A stretch of 64,000 bases of DNA from Atkinsonella hypoxylon (Eukaryota > Ascomycota > Sordariomycetes > Hypocreales > Clavicipitaceae), in the NCBI GenBank assembly GCA_000729835.1, contig JFHB01000005.1:124001-188000 (forward strand), in the 5' to 3' direction. Below, one piece after another: positions 11,977-22,125 of this stretch (within the stretch, counting starts at the first letter, position 1; each line of letters begins with the position of its first letter). The notes below the pieces were generated by a model. The model was not told the DNA's origin and searched no databases. It worked only from the letters and a program-made list of their open reading frames with translations. Position numbers and translations under genes: made by a program.

Positions 11977-12760
11977 ATGAAAAGGGGCACAATCGAGGAG
12001 TGTTCCCTCGAAGGACCTGGTCATATTGTCAACAGAGCCAGTCATCTACATCATCAAACTGACCCTCTATGGCATCAATTCGACTGCTCTCAGATAATGC
12101 ATATCAGACTCAACAACAGCCGGCTGGCTTCCCACCGCAAGTCCATATCATCATGGAGACACTATCCGCAGGGTTTCGGACCACAAGGGCTTGCTGTTAT
12201 CCAGAAAGAGCTTCTGCTGCTACAGGAAGCCCTCATCAAGGTTGAGATGGACGACTTATTGTGCGCCCCGAGCAGTTATCTTCCCCCAAAGCAGAACGCT
12301 AAGGGTCTAACTGAGTGTACACCGCTACGGTGGAAAGAGGATATGCTTGAGGTACCCGTTTTCCGTTGTATATGAGGTTGTGAGCTCATGGCCCAATTTG
12401 CTATGTTGTACTCAAAACTTAGGTACGACACAAGGCAACAAAGTCTCGATTCCGGTCACGAGAAGGCTTGGACACCTAGGTTTGTCCGCAGAGGCGCTGC
12501 CAATGCTGCTAACGGTAGGCACGTGCACCCACTGGTCGTGCTAACCAACATCATTCATGCCAGACAATTGATACTAAGCAGCTACAGTGGGTGTACTTCT
12601 TCCAGGTGATGCGCAGGATTCAGTCCGTGATCAGATGATGCGGCATGATCCCAAATTTTCTACCTTTTTTAGTGCGTACCTTAATGAGAAGTGGAACGGG
12701 CTGAACGAAAGGTTGAATCAAACGAAGCTTTATGGAGTGGGTGCTCCAGCAGCAACGTAG
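11977..12760 (+). pseudogene. DUF3435 (Starship captain-like tyrosine recombinase family) relic
   Basis: DUF3435 proteins are fungal tyrosine-recombinase-related proteins; some act as captains of Starship transposons. Three family-like blocks are collinear. LRWKEDMLEVPVFR ends at an in-frame TGA (12373-12375). The same frame continues with KLRYDTRQQSLDSGHEKAW and TPRFVRRGAANAANG. After an intron (GTAGGC...TTCCAG, ending at 12605) comes DSVRDQMMRHDPKFSTF and FSAYLNEK, with a stop at 12758-12760. The splice keeps phase, so the exon structure is ancestral and the TGA (expected CGA, a C-to-T change) is later damage. The catalytic N-terminal half is not visible. The piece is short compared with the usual 500 aa or more, so it is a truncated relic rather than an active element. 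Confidence 0.68.
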
Positions 12761-13070
12761 CAGGCCAACGAACAGCAATCAAGTTCAAATATTCAAAATT
12801 ATCTTGATTATTATGATCAATCTGTCTTACTTGCCGAAGGCTGCGTTACAACATTCTGACCCGCACTAACTAACCAGCAGCAAGTATCTTGTATACGCCG
12901 GTGTGCGACTTCACCCACGCCAAGAAAGAAGGCATCGGACTGGTACGGTGGAATTCATGGCGATTGAAGTGCTTCTCAAAATTTCGCACACGTACCGTCA
13001 CGATCTTTGAACGGGGTTTGTACCAAGTGATGACGTTTTCTAGATTAGGTAGAGAAAGGGCTGCTCGTGT
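12761..13070. other. Intergenic region, DUF3435 relic to APH-like gene
   Basis: About 310 nt, AT-rich at 12780-12830 and possibly continuing the relic. No gene seen. Confidence 0.25.
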
Positions 13071-14309
13071 CTAGAAAAGCGGCATAGTGCCGTATACCTC
13101 CCTCAGCTGTTCCCAAGTCACACTCTTTCCGTAGATAAGCTTTGCAACCATCTTGCCAGCCCAAAGACTTCCTCTTGGTGAAGCCATGTACTGACGATAG
13201 GTGATCTCCGCACTCTTGGAAGCCATGTAGGTGGAAAGGGGTGTAAGATTCGAGTGCAGTGCAATGTCCACCTCTGACTCTGGATTATCCAGCGGCGGCC
13301 TCTTTTCTTGATCTCTCTCTATTTCCCTTATATATTCCACGACGAGATTCTTTAGCTCGACGATAGGTTGATTCTCCTCATCTGATAACCCTGGGAAGGT
13401 GATAAATTCTGGGCAGACTGACAACTGTTCGAGAGGGGCAGCCTGGGCACTGCTCCAATCAATAATTCCTGTCAGATTATACTCATTATCAAAAAGCATA
13501 TTGCCGAAATGCAGGTCGAGATGACATAGGGGAAAGGGGCCTCGGACTCTATCCTCAATAATTATGTGGATTAGAGCTATTTTTAGTACCCAACATGCTG
13601 TTAGCCAGTCTGGGTTATCTTGGTGTAAGGCAATTATGTCCCGATTTTCGCTCTGTCTCTGGTTGTAGAAATATTCAAGTGATGTTTCTAGAGGGCCAGG
13701 CGAAGAGTGCCAGGCCATAGCTATAATCTCAGCAGGCTGATCAGCATTTTCTCCACACCAAAGGCGCCCAATGCGGCTGAAGGTTAGGTTTTGAAGTTCT
13801 GTAAAGACATTTGCAAGCTGCTTAGCCACTTTGGTATAATATTGGTGAGGTATAGTTCTCGCTAGCCCATTCGGAAGGGTGCGGCCACCTAGGTACTCCA
13901 TAAAAACATACGGGTAGCCAAAGGGTTGGTCTGCAGATGTCTCAAAGTCGAAAATCCGAGGGATCGGGATAGTAGTATGCTGTTGGATTATCTTCATTGT
14001 AGCGATCTCGCTGAGCATTGAGGTTCTATCATTGAGGGCTTGATAAGGGATCCGAGCGACCCAGTACACGTTGTCTGAAAATGCAAGTTCTAGGACCACA
14101 TTATTAAACCCAGATGTAAAATGCGCCAGATTGACGCTACACTGAACATGTAGAGACAAGTCCGGTTGATGTCTCCTCCGCGACTCTATTGCGCGTGTCT
14201 TCAGATATTCGAAGTTTGCCGAGGAGAGGAGGAGCTGAATTCGCTTATATTTGTCCGAATCCGAACTCAGGATGGCAAAACCCTGCCAGTAGTCACTTGG
14301 TCTTTCCAT
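13071..14309 (-). CDS. Aminoglycoside phosphotransferase-like (APH/choline-kinase fold) protein
   Basis: This is a kinase-fold protein of the large fungal APH family, 412 aa in one exon. The nucleotide-binding lobe contains VARIPYQ (about residue 84) and a following MLSEIATMKIIQQHT helix. The hinge is PYVFMEYLGGRTL. The catalytic loop is HLDLHFGN (263-270), with H263, D265 and N270 in the expected places. The metal-binding motif is GIIDWSSAQ (D284). All key residues are intact, so activity is possible. The substrate is unknown, and fungal paralogues of this family are many and mostly uncharacterised. The ATG lies about 100 nt from a MITE that separates it from the divergent F-box gene, so the MITE sits in its promoter. 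Confidence 0.8.
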   Translation of the reverse strand: MERPSDYWQGFAILSSDSDKYKRIQLLLSSANFEYLKTRAIESRRRHQPDLSLHVQCSVNLAHFTSGFNNVVLELAFSDNVYWVARIPYQALNDRTSMLSEIATMKIIQQHTTIPIPRIFDFETSADQPFGYPYVFMEYLGGRTLPNGLARTIPHQYYTKVAKQLANVFTELQNLTFSRIGRLWCGENADQPAEIIAMAWHSSPGPLETSLEYFYNQRQSENRDIIALHQDNPDWLTACWVLKIALIHIIIEDRVRGPFPLCHLDLHFGNMLFDNEYNLTGIIDWSSAQAAPLEQLSVCPEFITFPGLSDEENQPIVELKNLVVEYIREIERDQEKRPPLDNPESEVDIALHSNLTPLSTYMASKSAEITYRQYMASPRGSLWAGKMVAKLIYGKSVTWEQLREVYGTMPLF

Positions 14310-14403
14310 CTTGCCAGAACAACTTCAGTACTCAGCTGGAGACGACAGTTCAGCAAAGAGCTTGCCGAGTTGTGGGGTTGAGGGAGGAGTGTCCGTGAGT
14401 GAT

Positions 14404-14411
14404 GTGGGGAG
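14404..14411. repeat. Left 8-bp target-site duplication of MITE copy 1
   Basis: GTGGGGAG occurs directly left of the element and again directly right of it (14823-14830). An 8-bp duplication is the footprint of hAT-family transposition. Confidence 0.75.
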
Positions 14412-14822
14412 GGGGTGTACAGTAAATCTCAGGTCCAGCGTATGTGTAGATTGGTCCAGAGTGGAGCCAGAGCGGGTGTAGATTTAGGCAGAATAGCATA
14501 TGCCCAGCATATGCTGAGCATATGCTAAGTATACAGTATTAATTTCTAAGCAAGAGATCTAGAGTGCATTTCTATAGCACTATACTACTAGGTATTAGTG
14601 CACTATACCACTAGATATTAGTGCACTATACTACTATATATTAGTGTATATACCACTAAATATAAAAATGTTAATTCGCACTAATACACTGTGCATTCTG
14701 CATATACCTAGCATATGCCCAGCATATACTAAAAGCTTCACCGCCTGCAAAAAATACACCCTTTTTGGCTCCACTCTGGACTAATCTACACATACGCTGG
14801 ACCTGAGATTTACTGGAACCCC
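14412..14822. mobile_element. hAT-type MITE, copy 1 (411 bp)
   Basis: A non-coding element bounded by long terminal inverted repeats. The left end reads GGGGTGTACAGTAAATCTCA and the right end, reverse-complemented, reads GGGGTTCCAGTAAATCTCAG. The match continues about 55 nt through a GTCCAGAGTGGAGCCA core. The interior is AT-rich, with three copies of a 23-bp unit (about 14578-14646, CACTATAC...TATTAGTG) and several CATATGC palindromes. Perfect 8-bp target duplications flank it. It encodes no protein, so it must have been moved by a transposase elsewhere. It lies between the divergent APH-like and F-box genes. A second copy is at 43871-44280. Confidence 0.85.
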
Positions 14823-14830
14823 GTGGGGAG
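14823..14830. repeat. Right 8-bp target-site duplication of MITE copy 1
   Basis: GTGGGGAG here matches the copy at 14404-14411 exactly. Confidence 0.75.
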
Positions 14831-14983
14831 GCTGGTGATTAAAAGACCAATCAAAATTGAATTACTTCCCTCAAAAGTAGCCAGAATTTACACCACAACA
14901 CGTCACACATCACTTCGTGGCCGAGTTGCGTTATTTTCTCTACCGCAGCGGCTTATTACAACTTACGTTACTCAGTTTTCACA

Positions 14984-16049
14984 ATGTCACTTCTACGATT
15001 ACCTCCCGAGACTCTAAGACAAATCTTTGATCAAATTGACTCGTCTTTTTTCCGCGAGGATTTAGGCCGCCTTACAGTCTGCAAACAGTGGTTCGAATTC
15101 GCTCTTCCTGCGTGCTTCAAGTGCATCACACTGTCTCAAGAGACCCTGCGAAGTCTAATTACCTCTGGGGCAGTAAAAAAAGCCTTCTCCGCTTAAAGAC
15201 AGCCTGGAAACCCTAGACCTTGATCTAAGGGGATATCAATCCTGCATCTATGCGTCCTATCCTGAGGAATATGCGCAGGAATCGATTTCTTTGAAGGCTA
15301 CTGCCCCGAACGAGGCTCCTAGGGACAATCCGGTCAAGACCTGGATAAAGGCCCTAAATAATGACCTCGCCCAGCTTGCCACTATAGCCCAACAGTCTTA
15401 TAGGTTGCGTACCTTACGCATACGAGCCTGGAGCTCTCCCTCTCCTGACCCCCTCTCCAGTCCAGAGGATTATCTGTTACTACTCACGATGCAAGCCTTA
15501 CTCTCGGTGGAGAATCTGAGCGTTCTGGAGCTAGATCTACCTGGCAGCTTTCTAAATTCATCAAGACAGCAAGGGGACGGCTGTCATATTTGCCCAGCTA
15601 TCGGCGCCGTTCTTCGTACTCTTCAAACCCTTCACTTACGCATGCACAGTATCTGCCCTGATGTGTTAAAACCCCGAGATCTCGATGATAGTCTACACTT
15701 AAGCGTGGTGGTCATCAACCTGAGTCTGGTTACAAACCTGCCGGGGATAACGTCAGCGGCTCACTCTAAACGATGCGGTTCCCGGGGCGGCGGATTGATT
15801 CAACTAAAAGCGGACATACAGGAACAGGCAGAAGCTCTCGCAACCCGAATGGCGTCCCCTAAAATCATGAGGATCCTGACTCATTCACTTCCGCAGTTTG
15901 ATACACAGTCGCTGGATGTCTTGACTGGCAAGATTATGACGCTGGATGACGATGCGGCGTGGGACGAGGATGGCAAGACTGTTCAGGAGGACTCGGAGCC
16001 AGAGTCCGAGCTTCTAGACGAAGAATTTTCTGCTTTCCTAGATGGATAA
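14984..16049 (+). pseudogene. F-box protein gene with a homopolymer frameshift
   Basis: The first frame opens with MSLLRLPPETLRQIFDQI and CKQWFEFALPACF, a normal fungal F-box (about residues 3-45) that would recruit Skp1 in an SCF ubiquitin ligase. It stops at 15194-15196. From about 15182 the +1 frame stays open to TAA at 16049 with a leucine-patterned body (ETLDLDLRGY, LRTLRIRAWSS, NLSVLELDL, LQTLHLRMHS) and an acidic tail. The break falls in a run of seven A (15175-15181); six would join the frames. It may be a real mutation or a base-call error. The target-binding part looks like degenerate LRRs. The gene starts about 160 nt from the MITE. Confidence 0.7.
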
Positions 16050-17448
16050 TATTTTTCTAATGGTACCGCTCCAGATAAGCATCTTGATGATTTGTTAGCT
16101 GGGGTAACTTGTCATGCATGCGGGTGGGCAATATCACTCAACAATAACGCTCTGCGCACCCTTCTCCTCGTGCCCCTTGTCCTCTTCCTCAGCTTTTCCT
16201 GTCAGGCGTCGCACATAGGACCAAAATGTATGGCAACTCTGATAAAATCTATGCCGTTTCCTATCGCCTCACGCGAAAGCCGACGCAATCCGTCGCAATC
16301 CGTCGCGCGCTAGACTGGGAATGGCTGCTAAATGGATTGCCCAGACTCCCGTGAACATGCCAGACTTGGTGCATCTGTCGCTGTGTGGTCATAGAGCCGA
16401 GTAAGGATCCGCCTTCAAGGATCCGCCTTCTGGCGACGACAAGTGCTAACCATCTCAGCGTTATTGCCATCTCGGGCTTCGATGGCCACACGTTCGGGTC
16501 ATTCAAGAAAGGTGACGCTGATTATTGATCTATCGCTTTGCGAAGTATGAACATGGGGGTTGACGGGCACTCCATTGTCGCTTCTACAGTCCCCCAATAC
16601 CATCTGCCCATCAGTCGCGATGCTTCAACTTTGTAGAATAATGCACCTGTAGGCTTCCGCAAGACCGCGCAGGAAACGCTGCCTGTTGGTACTGAAGTGG
16701 CAGTACGGCGCGCATTGCGTGTAGTAAAGGCTCCTTCGCTGTGCACTGTATGAAGGGGCCATTCAAACTGCAACTGAAACGTCGCCACTCCGTTCAGATT
16801 AAAGGACAAAAGTCCAGCCCATGACGCCGCTCAAGCTGATTTCCCTAGACATCACAAATCCTTTCTTTCTTCCGTTGCGAACCTCCGATCCGCTGCCCGC
16901 CAACACCATAAACTGTGCTCCACCCCAGCTACTCGCCTACTTCATGAACATATCTTTCGCTGCCGCACGTCAATTCTTCCTAGATAGCTACGGATCTGAA
17001 CCGCTAGTTCCGTCGGCAGTTCGTGGGGAGCATATAGGAAAATGACCTGTCATGAAGGACAGATATTTGCGCACTCAATGGGGGGGGGGGGGTACATATA
17101 GCGTAATATGACCTTTAATATACTAGCTATCAATGCCACTTATATCGCAATTAGGCTTTGACTGTATGGCTAATGGTATCAAAGTAACCCGGTTAAACTC
17201 GCGATGTTGGTGTTGAAGAATAGATTAAAGTGGCCCAGTGTGTCCCTGTCCACATGCTGCTTCATAGCCAACCCTGACGGTAGAAAGGGACTCAGTAAAG
17301 ATCATGGCACAGCATCCTTCTGAATTGGTGACGCTGAAATATCGAGCCTCTGCTATACATATACATATATAGAGAGCCATCCATCTTGTCAACGCCCAAC
17401 TTCTAACATTGAGCTGTATTCCGTACATACACCACAAGATCTGTCTTG
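16050..17448. other. Gene-poor stretch between F-box gene and GH45 fragment
   Basis: About 1.4 kb with no convincing gene. It holds a perfect 14-bp tandem duplication (AAGGATCCGCCTTC at 16403-16416 and 16417-16430), a CGCAATCCGT repeat near 16283-16305 and a 12-G run near 17081-17092. Short open frames have no recognised motif. Confidence 0.35.
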
Positions 17449-17603
17449 ATGTTCTTAGAAACCCACTGCTCTTTCTCATCATGTATATCGCTCGCTCTCC
17501 TTATCTTCGCCGCAGCGCCTTCCATCCCCGCCGCCTCGGGTTCCGCCTACTCTACCTGCTACTGGGACTGTTGCAAAACGTCCTGTGCATGGTCTGGAAT
17601 TGA
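17449..17603 (+). pseudogene. 5' fragment of a GH45 endoglucanase gene
   Basis: From ATG 17449 the frame encodes a secretion signal (hydrophobic core SCISLALLIFAAAPSI, Ala-rich cleavage region about residue 30) and then SAYSTCYWDCCKTSCAWSG. YWDCCKxSC is the N-terminal catalytic signature of glycoside hydrolase family 45, where the Asp is a catalytic residue, so the fragment begins like a complete cellulase. Downstream the frame runs into low-complexity sequence and no other GH45 block is seen before the indoleamine dioxygenase gene. The canonical Arg before YWD is Cys here. I read this as a truncated gene. A short secreted Cys-rich product is possible but unsupported. The end is approximate. 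Confidence 0.6.
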
Positions 17604-17805
17604 TGTAGCTTGTGTTGTTGCTCTTGCAAGGGGAGATCTAGAATTAAAAAAAGATAGAAACAAAAACAAAACCCAAAGATCAAAGATCACTCTGAAACCA
17701 TGAGTTGGTAATTCGTCATACCTGTGTTGAAACTTTGTGCTCCATTCTTTGCAGTCATGGTTGAAATAATGATGCGCCGAGAAACCCTTCCGACATGATA
17801 TGCAT

Positions 17806-19260
17806 TCAAAATGAGCAGATGCCACCGACTTCATCATCCATAGTCCATGACCCAGCCAATCCTTTCACATCCACCTTGTCCTCTCCAACAGCCACCTCGG
17901 CTTTTGAGAACAGCGGGTCAGCCTGGTACTCTGCTTTGAGCTTCCTCTTCATAAAGCGCCTCGTCCACTCCTCAATGGCCGGTTCGCCCGTCTCATCCCT
18001 CGCTTGCTTGAGAAACGGAATCAGGGCTGTGCCACCGGTTCCAGTTTGGTTCTTTGCATTAGCATTCCGGAATGCCACTGCGAGGTTGACGGGGTTTCGG
18101 CATTGCGAACGACTTCTCGCACGGACTTCTCTTGATGGGGTGATAATGTACCGCGTTACGATGGCCATGTGCTTGTCGCGGAATGCGCTCAGCATGGCAA
18201 GACAAGCATCATATGCAAGACACAATTCCTGGTTAGTTTTGTTTGATTCGACAAAGTCTCGAATGTTAGCAACCTGGGCGACGTCGGCGAGGAACCTCGC
18301 GTGCGGGCCCGGCATATATCGCCGCATCTCTTGGATAAAATTGTGTTTGGGGGCCGCATGTGGGCTCTCTCGCTCGAACTCGGACTCCGGTGCCCGAGTT
18401 CCGCCAGTAGGACGGTGATGAATGCCCAGCACGATGTCGAAGAATTGGATCAAGCTGCTTTGCGCATTACTACCTCCACTGTACTGGCGATATTTCTCCT
18501 GTCCCGAACCGTCTTCGTACAAGACTCCCAAGGGGAGGCCTGCTTCAGCCATGTTTTTACTCCCTGCGAGAAATGGTCGTATGCGATGGTAGAAAATGGT
18601 TGGATCGCAGCTTTCGTGTGTCCTCTGCAAGATGTTGGTCAAATCAGTAAGGCGCTCTGCGAAACCGACTAGACATCTCTTCACGATATTTGCGTCGTTG
18701 GAGCGCGCAGCCGCAATGGCTGTGAGCATTGAGTCGAGAATGGGGGCGCCTCGAGCTTCGATGGCCACGGAAATCAGGTAGAACCAGGATTCGTCGATGG
18801 ATCCAGTAAACGTGTTGAGGGTGGCGAGATTTTCCATGTTGTCCACATCCTCGTCCATGAAGACCGGCTTGAAGTTCCACAGACACACAGCAGCATACGT
18901 AGCCACGGGTAAGACCTCTAAGTGGTCTGAGATTTCGAGTAAAGGCACAGAGATGGACATGGGCAGACGATCGGCAGGTGAGTCGCCGCCCCAGATGTAA
19001 GCATGTGCCATGAAGCACAGAAGCGAGTATGCGCGGCGCCATTCAGACTCGTGTTCAAGGCCGATAGTAGACAGAACCGGCAACTGGTCGATAATACCTC
19101 GCAGGCGCCGAGTCAGAACAAGGGCTTGGAGATTACCCGCGATGGCCTCCCACTTGTTGTAGTAGGGATCCGGCAAGCGGGTTAAAGGGAGCGTCTCCGG
19201 CAGGAAGCCGTGTCTCGGCGAGAGACCGTAATCGGCCAGGACGGGGATCGGTGGCAACAT
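17806..19260 (-). CDS. Indoleamine 2,3-dioxygenase family protein
   Basis: This cytosolic heme enzyme opens the indole ring of L-tryptophan to N-formylkynurenine, the first step to kynurenine and de novo NAD+. One exon of 484 aa from ATG 19260 (MLPPIPVLADYGLS); an upstream alternative start would add 32 implausible residues. Family marks are MAHAYIWGG (about 84-92), GGSNAQSSLIQFFDIVLG (262-279), EMRRYMPGPH and DKHMAIVTRYI, where H364 matches the proximal heme ligand of human IDO1 (H346). The final GTGGTALIPFLK block is also present. All key residues are intact. Filamentous fungi carry several IDO paralogues, and which one this is cannot be told here. It is divergent from vps23 across about 1 kb. 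Confidence 0.93.
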   Translation of the reverse strand: MLPPIPVLADYGLSPRHGFLPETLPLTRLPDPYYNKWEAIAGNLQALVLTRRLRGIIDQLPVLSTIGLEHESEWRRAYSLLCFMAHAYIWGGDSPADRLPMSISVPLLEISDHLEVLPVATYAAVCLWNFKPVFMDEDVDNMENLATLNTFTGSIDESWFYLISVAIEARGAPILDSMLTAIAAARSNDANIVKRCLVGFAERLTDLTNILQRTHESCDPTIFYHRIRPFLAGSKNMAEAGLPLGVLYEDGSGQEKYRQYSGGSNAQSSLIQFFDIVLGIHHRPTGGTRAPESEFERESPHAAPKHNFIQEMRRYMPGPHARFLADVAQVANIRDFVESNKTNQELCLAYDACLAMLSAFRDKHMAIVTRYIITPSREVRARSRSQCRNPVNLAVAFRNANAKNQTGTGGTALIPFLKQARDETGEPAIEEWTRRFMKRKLKAEYQADPLFSKAEVAVGEDKVDVKGLAGSWTMDDEVGGICSF

Positions 19261-20296
19261 GAAGAAGTTGGGCGTAACGGCGTAAGCTATATGAAACGCT
19301 CTACGGAATACAAATACTACAAATATGATTGTGTGGGAGGATGAAGGCAAACCCAAGTTTCTCTCATGCTTTCAAGGGCGGGCCGCGGATGACAATAACA
19401 TTAATAACGCTATCCGTTCGTGTGGATGCGGCCAACTCAGAAATTTCGACGGATTTGGTTGACACGCTGGATGGAGTGGAGCAAAAGGAAAAAAGGGTTC
19501 ATGGTGCACCGTGGCTGACAACCTCTCGACCAGGAAACAATGCAGCAACCGAAGTCGGGGGCAGGAAAATGAATGGCGAGCAAGGAAAAGTTGAGCGGCA
19601 ACTGTAACGGCACCCAGGGGGGGGGAATGGCCAGTCCACAACGTAGAGTTGTGAGCAACCAACGGCGACCGAGAAGTCTCCGGGGCCGGAAGCAATAAAA
19701 AAGAAGTTGGCAGCCACAGACCAACGACATGAAACCCGTCAAAACCCGGACGGATCGGATGTTGGCCTTTCGCGGTGCCGGTCGGGACTACCCCGGAAGA
19801 CTGTATGTATGTATTCCGTATGTATCTGGGCATTTATAGGCAGGGATGAATAATCCTCAGTGATTTGTGCCTTTGCCCCGAGTGCCGTGCCAAACTCATT
19901 ACGTAAGGGTTTGGGATTGGGTGACATTAATGTAATGACACACCGACATACGGAATAATGGCACAACAAAACGACGGATAAGACGATAAGACTAACCGAA
20001 TGTACGGTTTTAGCCCCATCATCCTCGGCCACATCTGATTGGCAGTTGATGAGCACCACATGCAGCCAGTCGTCATTGCTTATTCCATTTCCATTTCCAT
20101 TTCCATTTCCACTATTAACTACACATCGTCCCCTCCCGCAGCATCGCCTTGTTTTCTCGCGCATCAATGTCTCCTCTAGCGTGGCGTGCCCATTATAACT
20201 CATCATTCTGATACGACGAGGGCATTGTGACGCGCCATCCTGCTGCTTGCGTGAGGCGCGCCGTCTATTAGCTGTCTCTCACCCCGCGGGGTCATC
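19261..20296. promoter_or_regulatory. Divergent intergenic region, indoleamine dioxygenase / vps23
   Basis: About 1 kb between two divergent starts. It contains an 11-G run near 19617 and a CCATTT hexamer repeat of about 4.3 copies at 20085-20111. No TATA box or gene is convincing. Overlapping ORFs on the minus strand are unstructured. Confidence 0.35.
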
Positions 20297-22125
20297 ATGC
20301 CTGTTCAGCAGCATGTGTTGAACTGGCTATATAGCGTCCTCACCAGTGTACGACAGTCCTCTCACTGGCCACCTCTGGTTCATGACGCCCTATCTTACCA
20401 TCTAACACTTGGTAGGAATATCACGATGTTAATCGCACCTGCAGTGACGTTGCTCAGGCCTTGACCAACACCCCTTCACTCTCTCCGCGGACCGACGTCC
20501 ACAGTATGTATGCCTTGTCTGTATCCGGGACTGCCATTCCCGCTCTTGGATCGAGGTCGAGCAAAACTTGACAGACCAAAAGCTGACGTCATGCTCAAAC
20601 ACAGCCTTCCCTAATGGCTCCAGCGCGCTGCTCTTGCATCTGACGGGAACAATACCCGTCAATTTCCGTGGCAACTGTTACCGTTTCCCCATCTCAATAT
20701 GGATTCCTCACGCTTATCCTCACGAGCCACCTCTGGTGTACGTCACGCCTACCGAGACCATGATGGTTCGTCCTGGACAGCATGTCGACCCTCAGGGCCA
20801 GGTGTATCACCCGTATCTTGTCGGATGGGCTCAGTTTTGGGATGTAAGGCCAAGGCCACCATTTATTTGGTCCAAGGCGCAAGTAGGGCTAACGCTGTTC
20901 TCAGAAATCAAACTTGCAGGACTTTATTTCTGTTCTATCTGAAATATTTGCTAAGGAGCCTCCCGTCGTATCGAGACAAGCAACCAGACAGCCTCCTCAA
21001 CAGGGGCCGAATCAGGCACTAAATCAGGTACCGCCTCCGTTGCCTCCTCTGCCTCCAGGCATAGCTCCGCAACAGGCCCAAACACCACAAAGTATAGCCA
21101 ACAGCTCAAATCAACCTCCTCCACCTCCGCCGAAAGAACCCACAGCGTCGCAGTCGTCTTCGCATCCCGTCTCTCCCTCCTTAACCGGGACAGCTCGCTC
21201 ACCTGTCCCATCTCGATACGACTCTGCTCCTCCACTTCCACCACAAGCTCAGGCATTGTCTTCTGTGGAGCAACACAGTCAGCTGCTATCTTCTCCTCCT
21301 CAATTCCAGCTCCAGCAGCAATACACTGTCCAGTATCAAGCACCTCCCAGAGCACCTTCCGTCACGCAGGGGATACCAGAAGAAAAGACTCCGTACTCAC
21401 CTCACTCCGGTCCTCCGCATGGTCTTCTGCAGTGGCAGTCTCAGCGATCGTCGCTTCCAGGGTACTCTCCGCTAGGATCCGAAGTGCAGCCACCGCAGCA
21501 GCAGCAGCAGCAGCAACAACAACCACCTCCGGCACCCGCGCCTGCTCCTCCCCCACCTAATATCCTAGACGAGCCCATGACTCTTGACATTCCGGCCAAG
21601 ACCACAGTTGCACCACCACCAATACCACCCAATCCTGAAAAGGACAACCTCTTGCGACAGTTAGCACATACATTATTTGTGATCCGACAACGAGCAAGAC
21701 AACAGAATGACTCCAGTATGGCCGGTCTGCAAGCCCAGCGAAACGCCATGCAACAAGCCATGGCGGGAATCCATTCCGAATCGAGTCAGCTCACGCAGCT
21801 CTCCAACGTGCTTACCTCAAATACGAATATTCTCCACGAAGCATTGCGCAAAGCAGACGGGTTAATCGAGGGATCCAGGAGCCACCCTGCCCCTGACATT
21901 GACGAGCTCCTCGTTGCTCCGACGGTGGTCTCCAATCAGCTATATAAGTTGGTGGCGGAGGAAAGAGCTCTCGGGGACGCCATTTTCATGCTGGGAAGGG
22001 CAGTGGAGCGAGGCAGAATCTCGCCAGCTGTGTTTGCAAAGACGACACGGTCTTTAGCGCGAGAATGGTACTTGAAGAAGGCTCTGGTCAAAAAGATAGG
22101 CCAGGGCATGGGCATGTCATCATGA
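20297..22125 (+). CDS. vps23: ESCRT-I subunit Vps23/TSG101
   Basis: Vps23 binds ubiquitinated cargo on endosomes and, in fungi, links ESCRT-I to the pH-response (Pal/Rim) pathway. Four exons fit: 20297-20347, 20416-20503, 20605-20843 and 20905-22125, giving 532 aa. The UEV domain takes up about the first 150 residues (LLLHLTGTIPVNFRG, YRFPISIWIPHAYPHEPP, VYVTPTETMMVRPGQHVD, HPYLVGWAQFWD). A Pro/Gln-rich linker follows (about 160-320) with a polyQ run coded by CAG/CAA at 21496-21522. Then comes a coiled coil and the steadiness box (DIDELLVAPTVVSNQLYKLV, DAIFMLGRAVERGRI). All phases agree. The second intron is the longest, at 101 nt. Confidence 0.93.

Noticed and set aside
21362..21761. Minus-strand ORFs with Ala- and Cys-runs inside vps23
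   Set aside because: They are antisense shadows of the polyQ and Pro-rich coding repeats.
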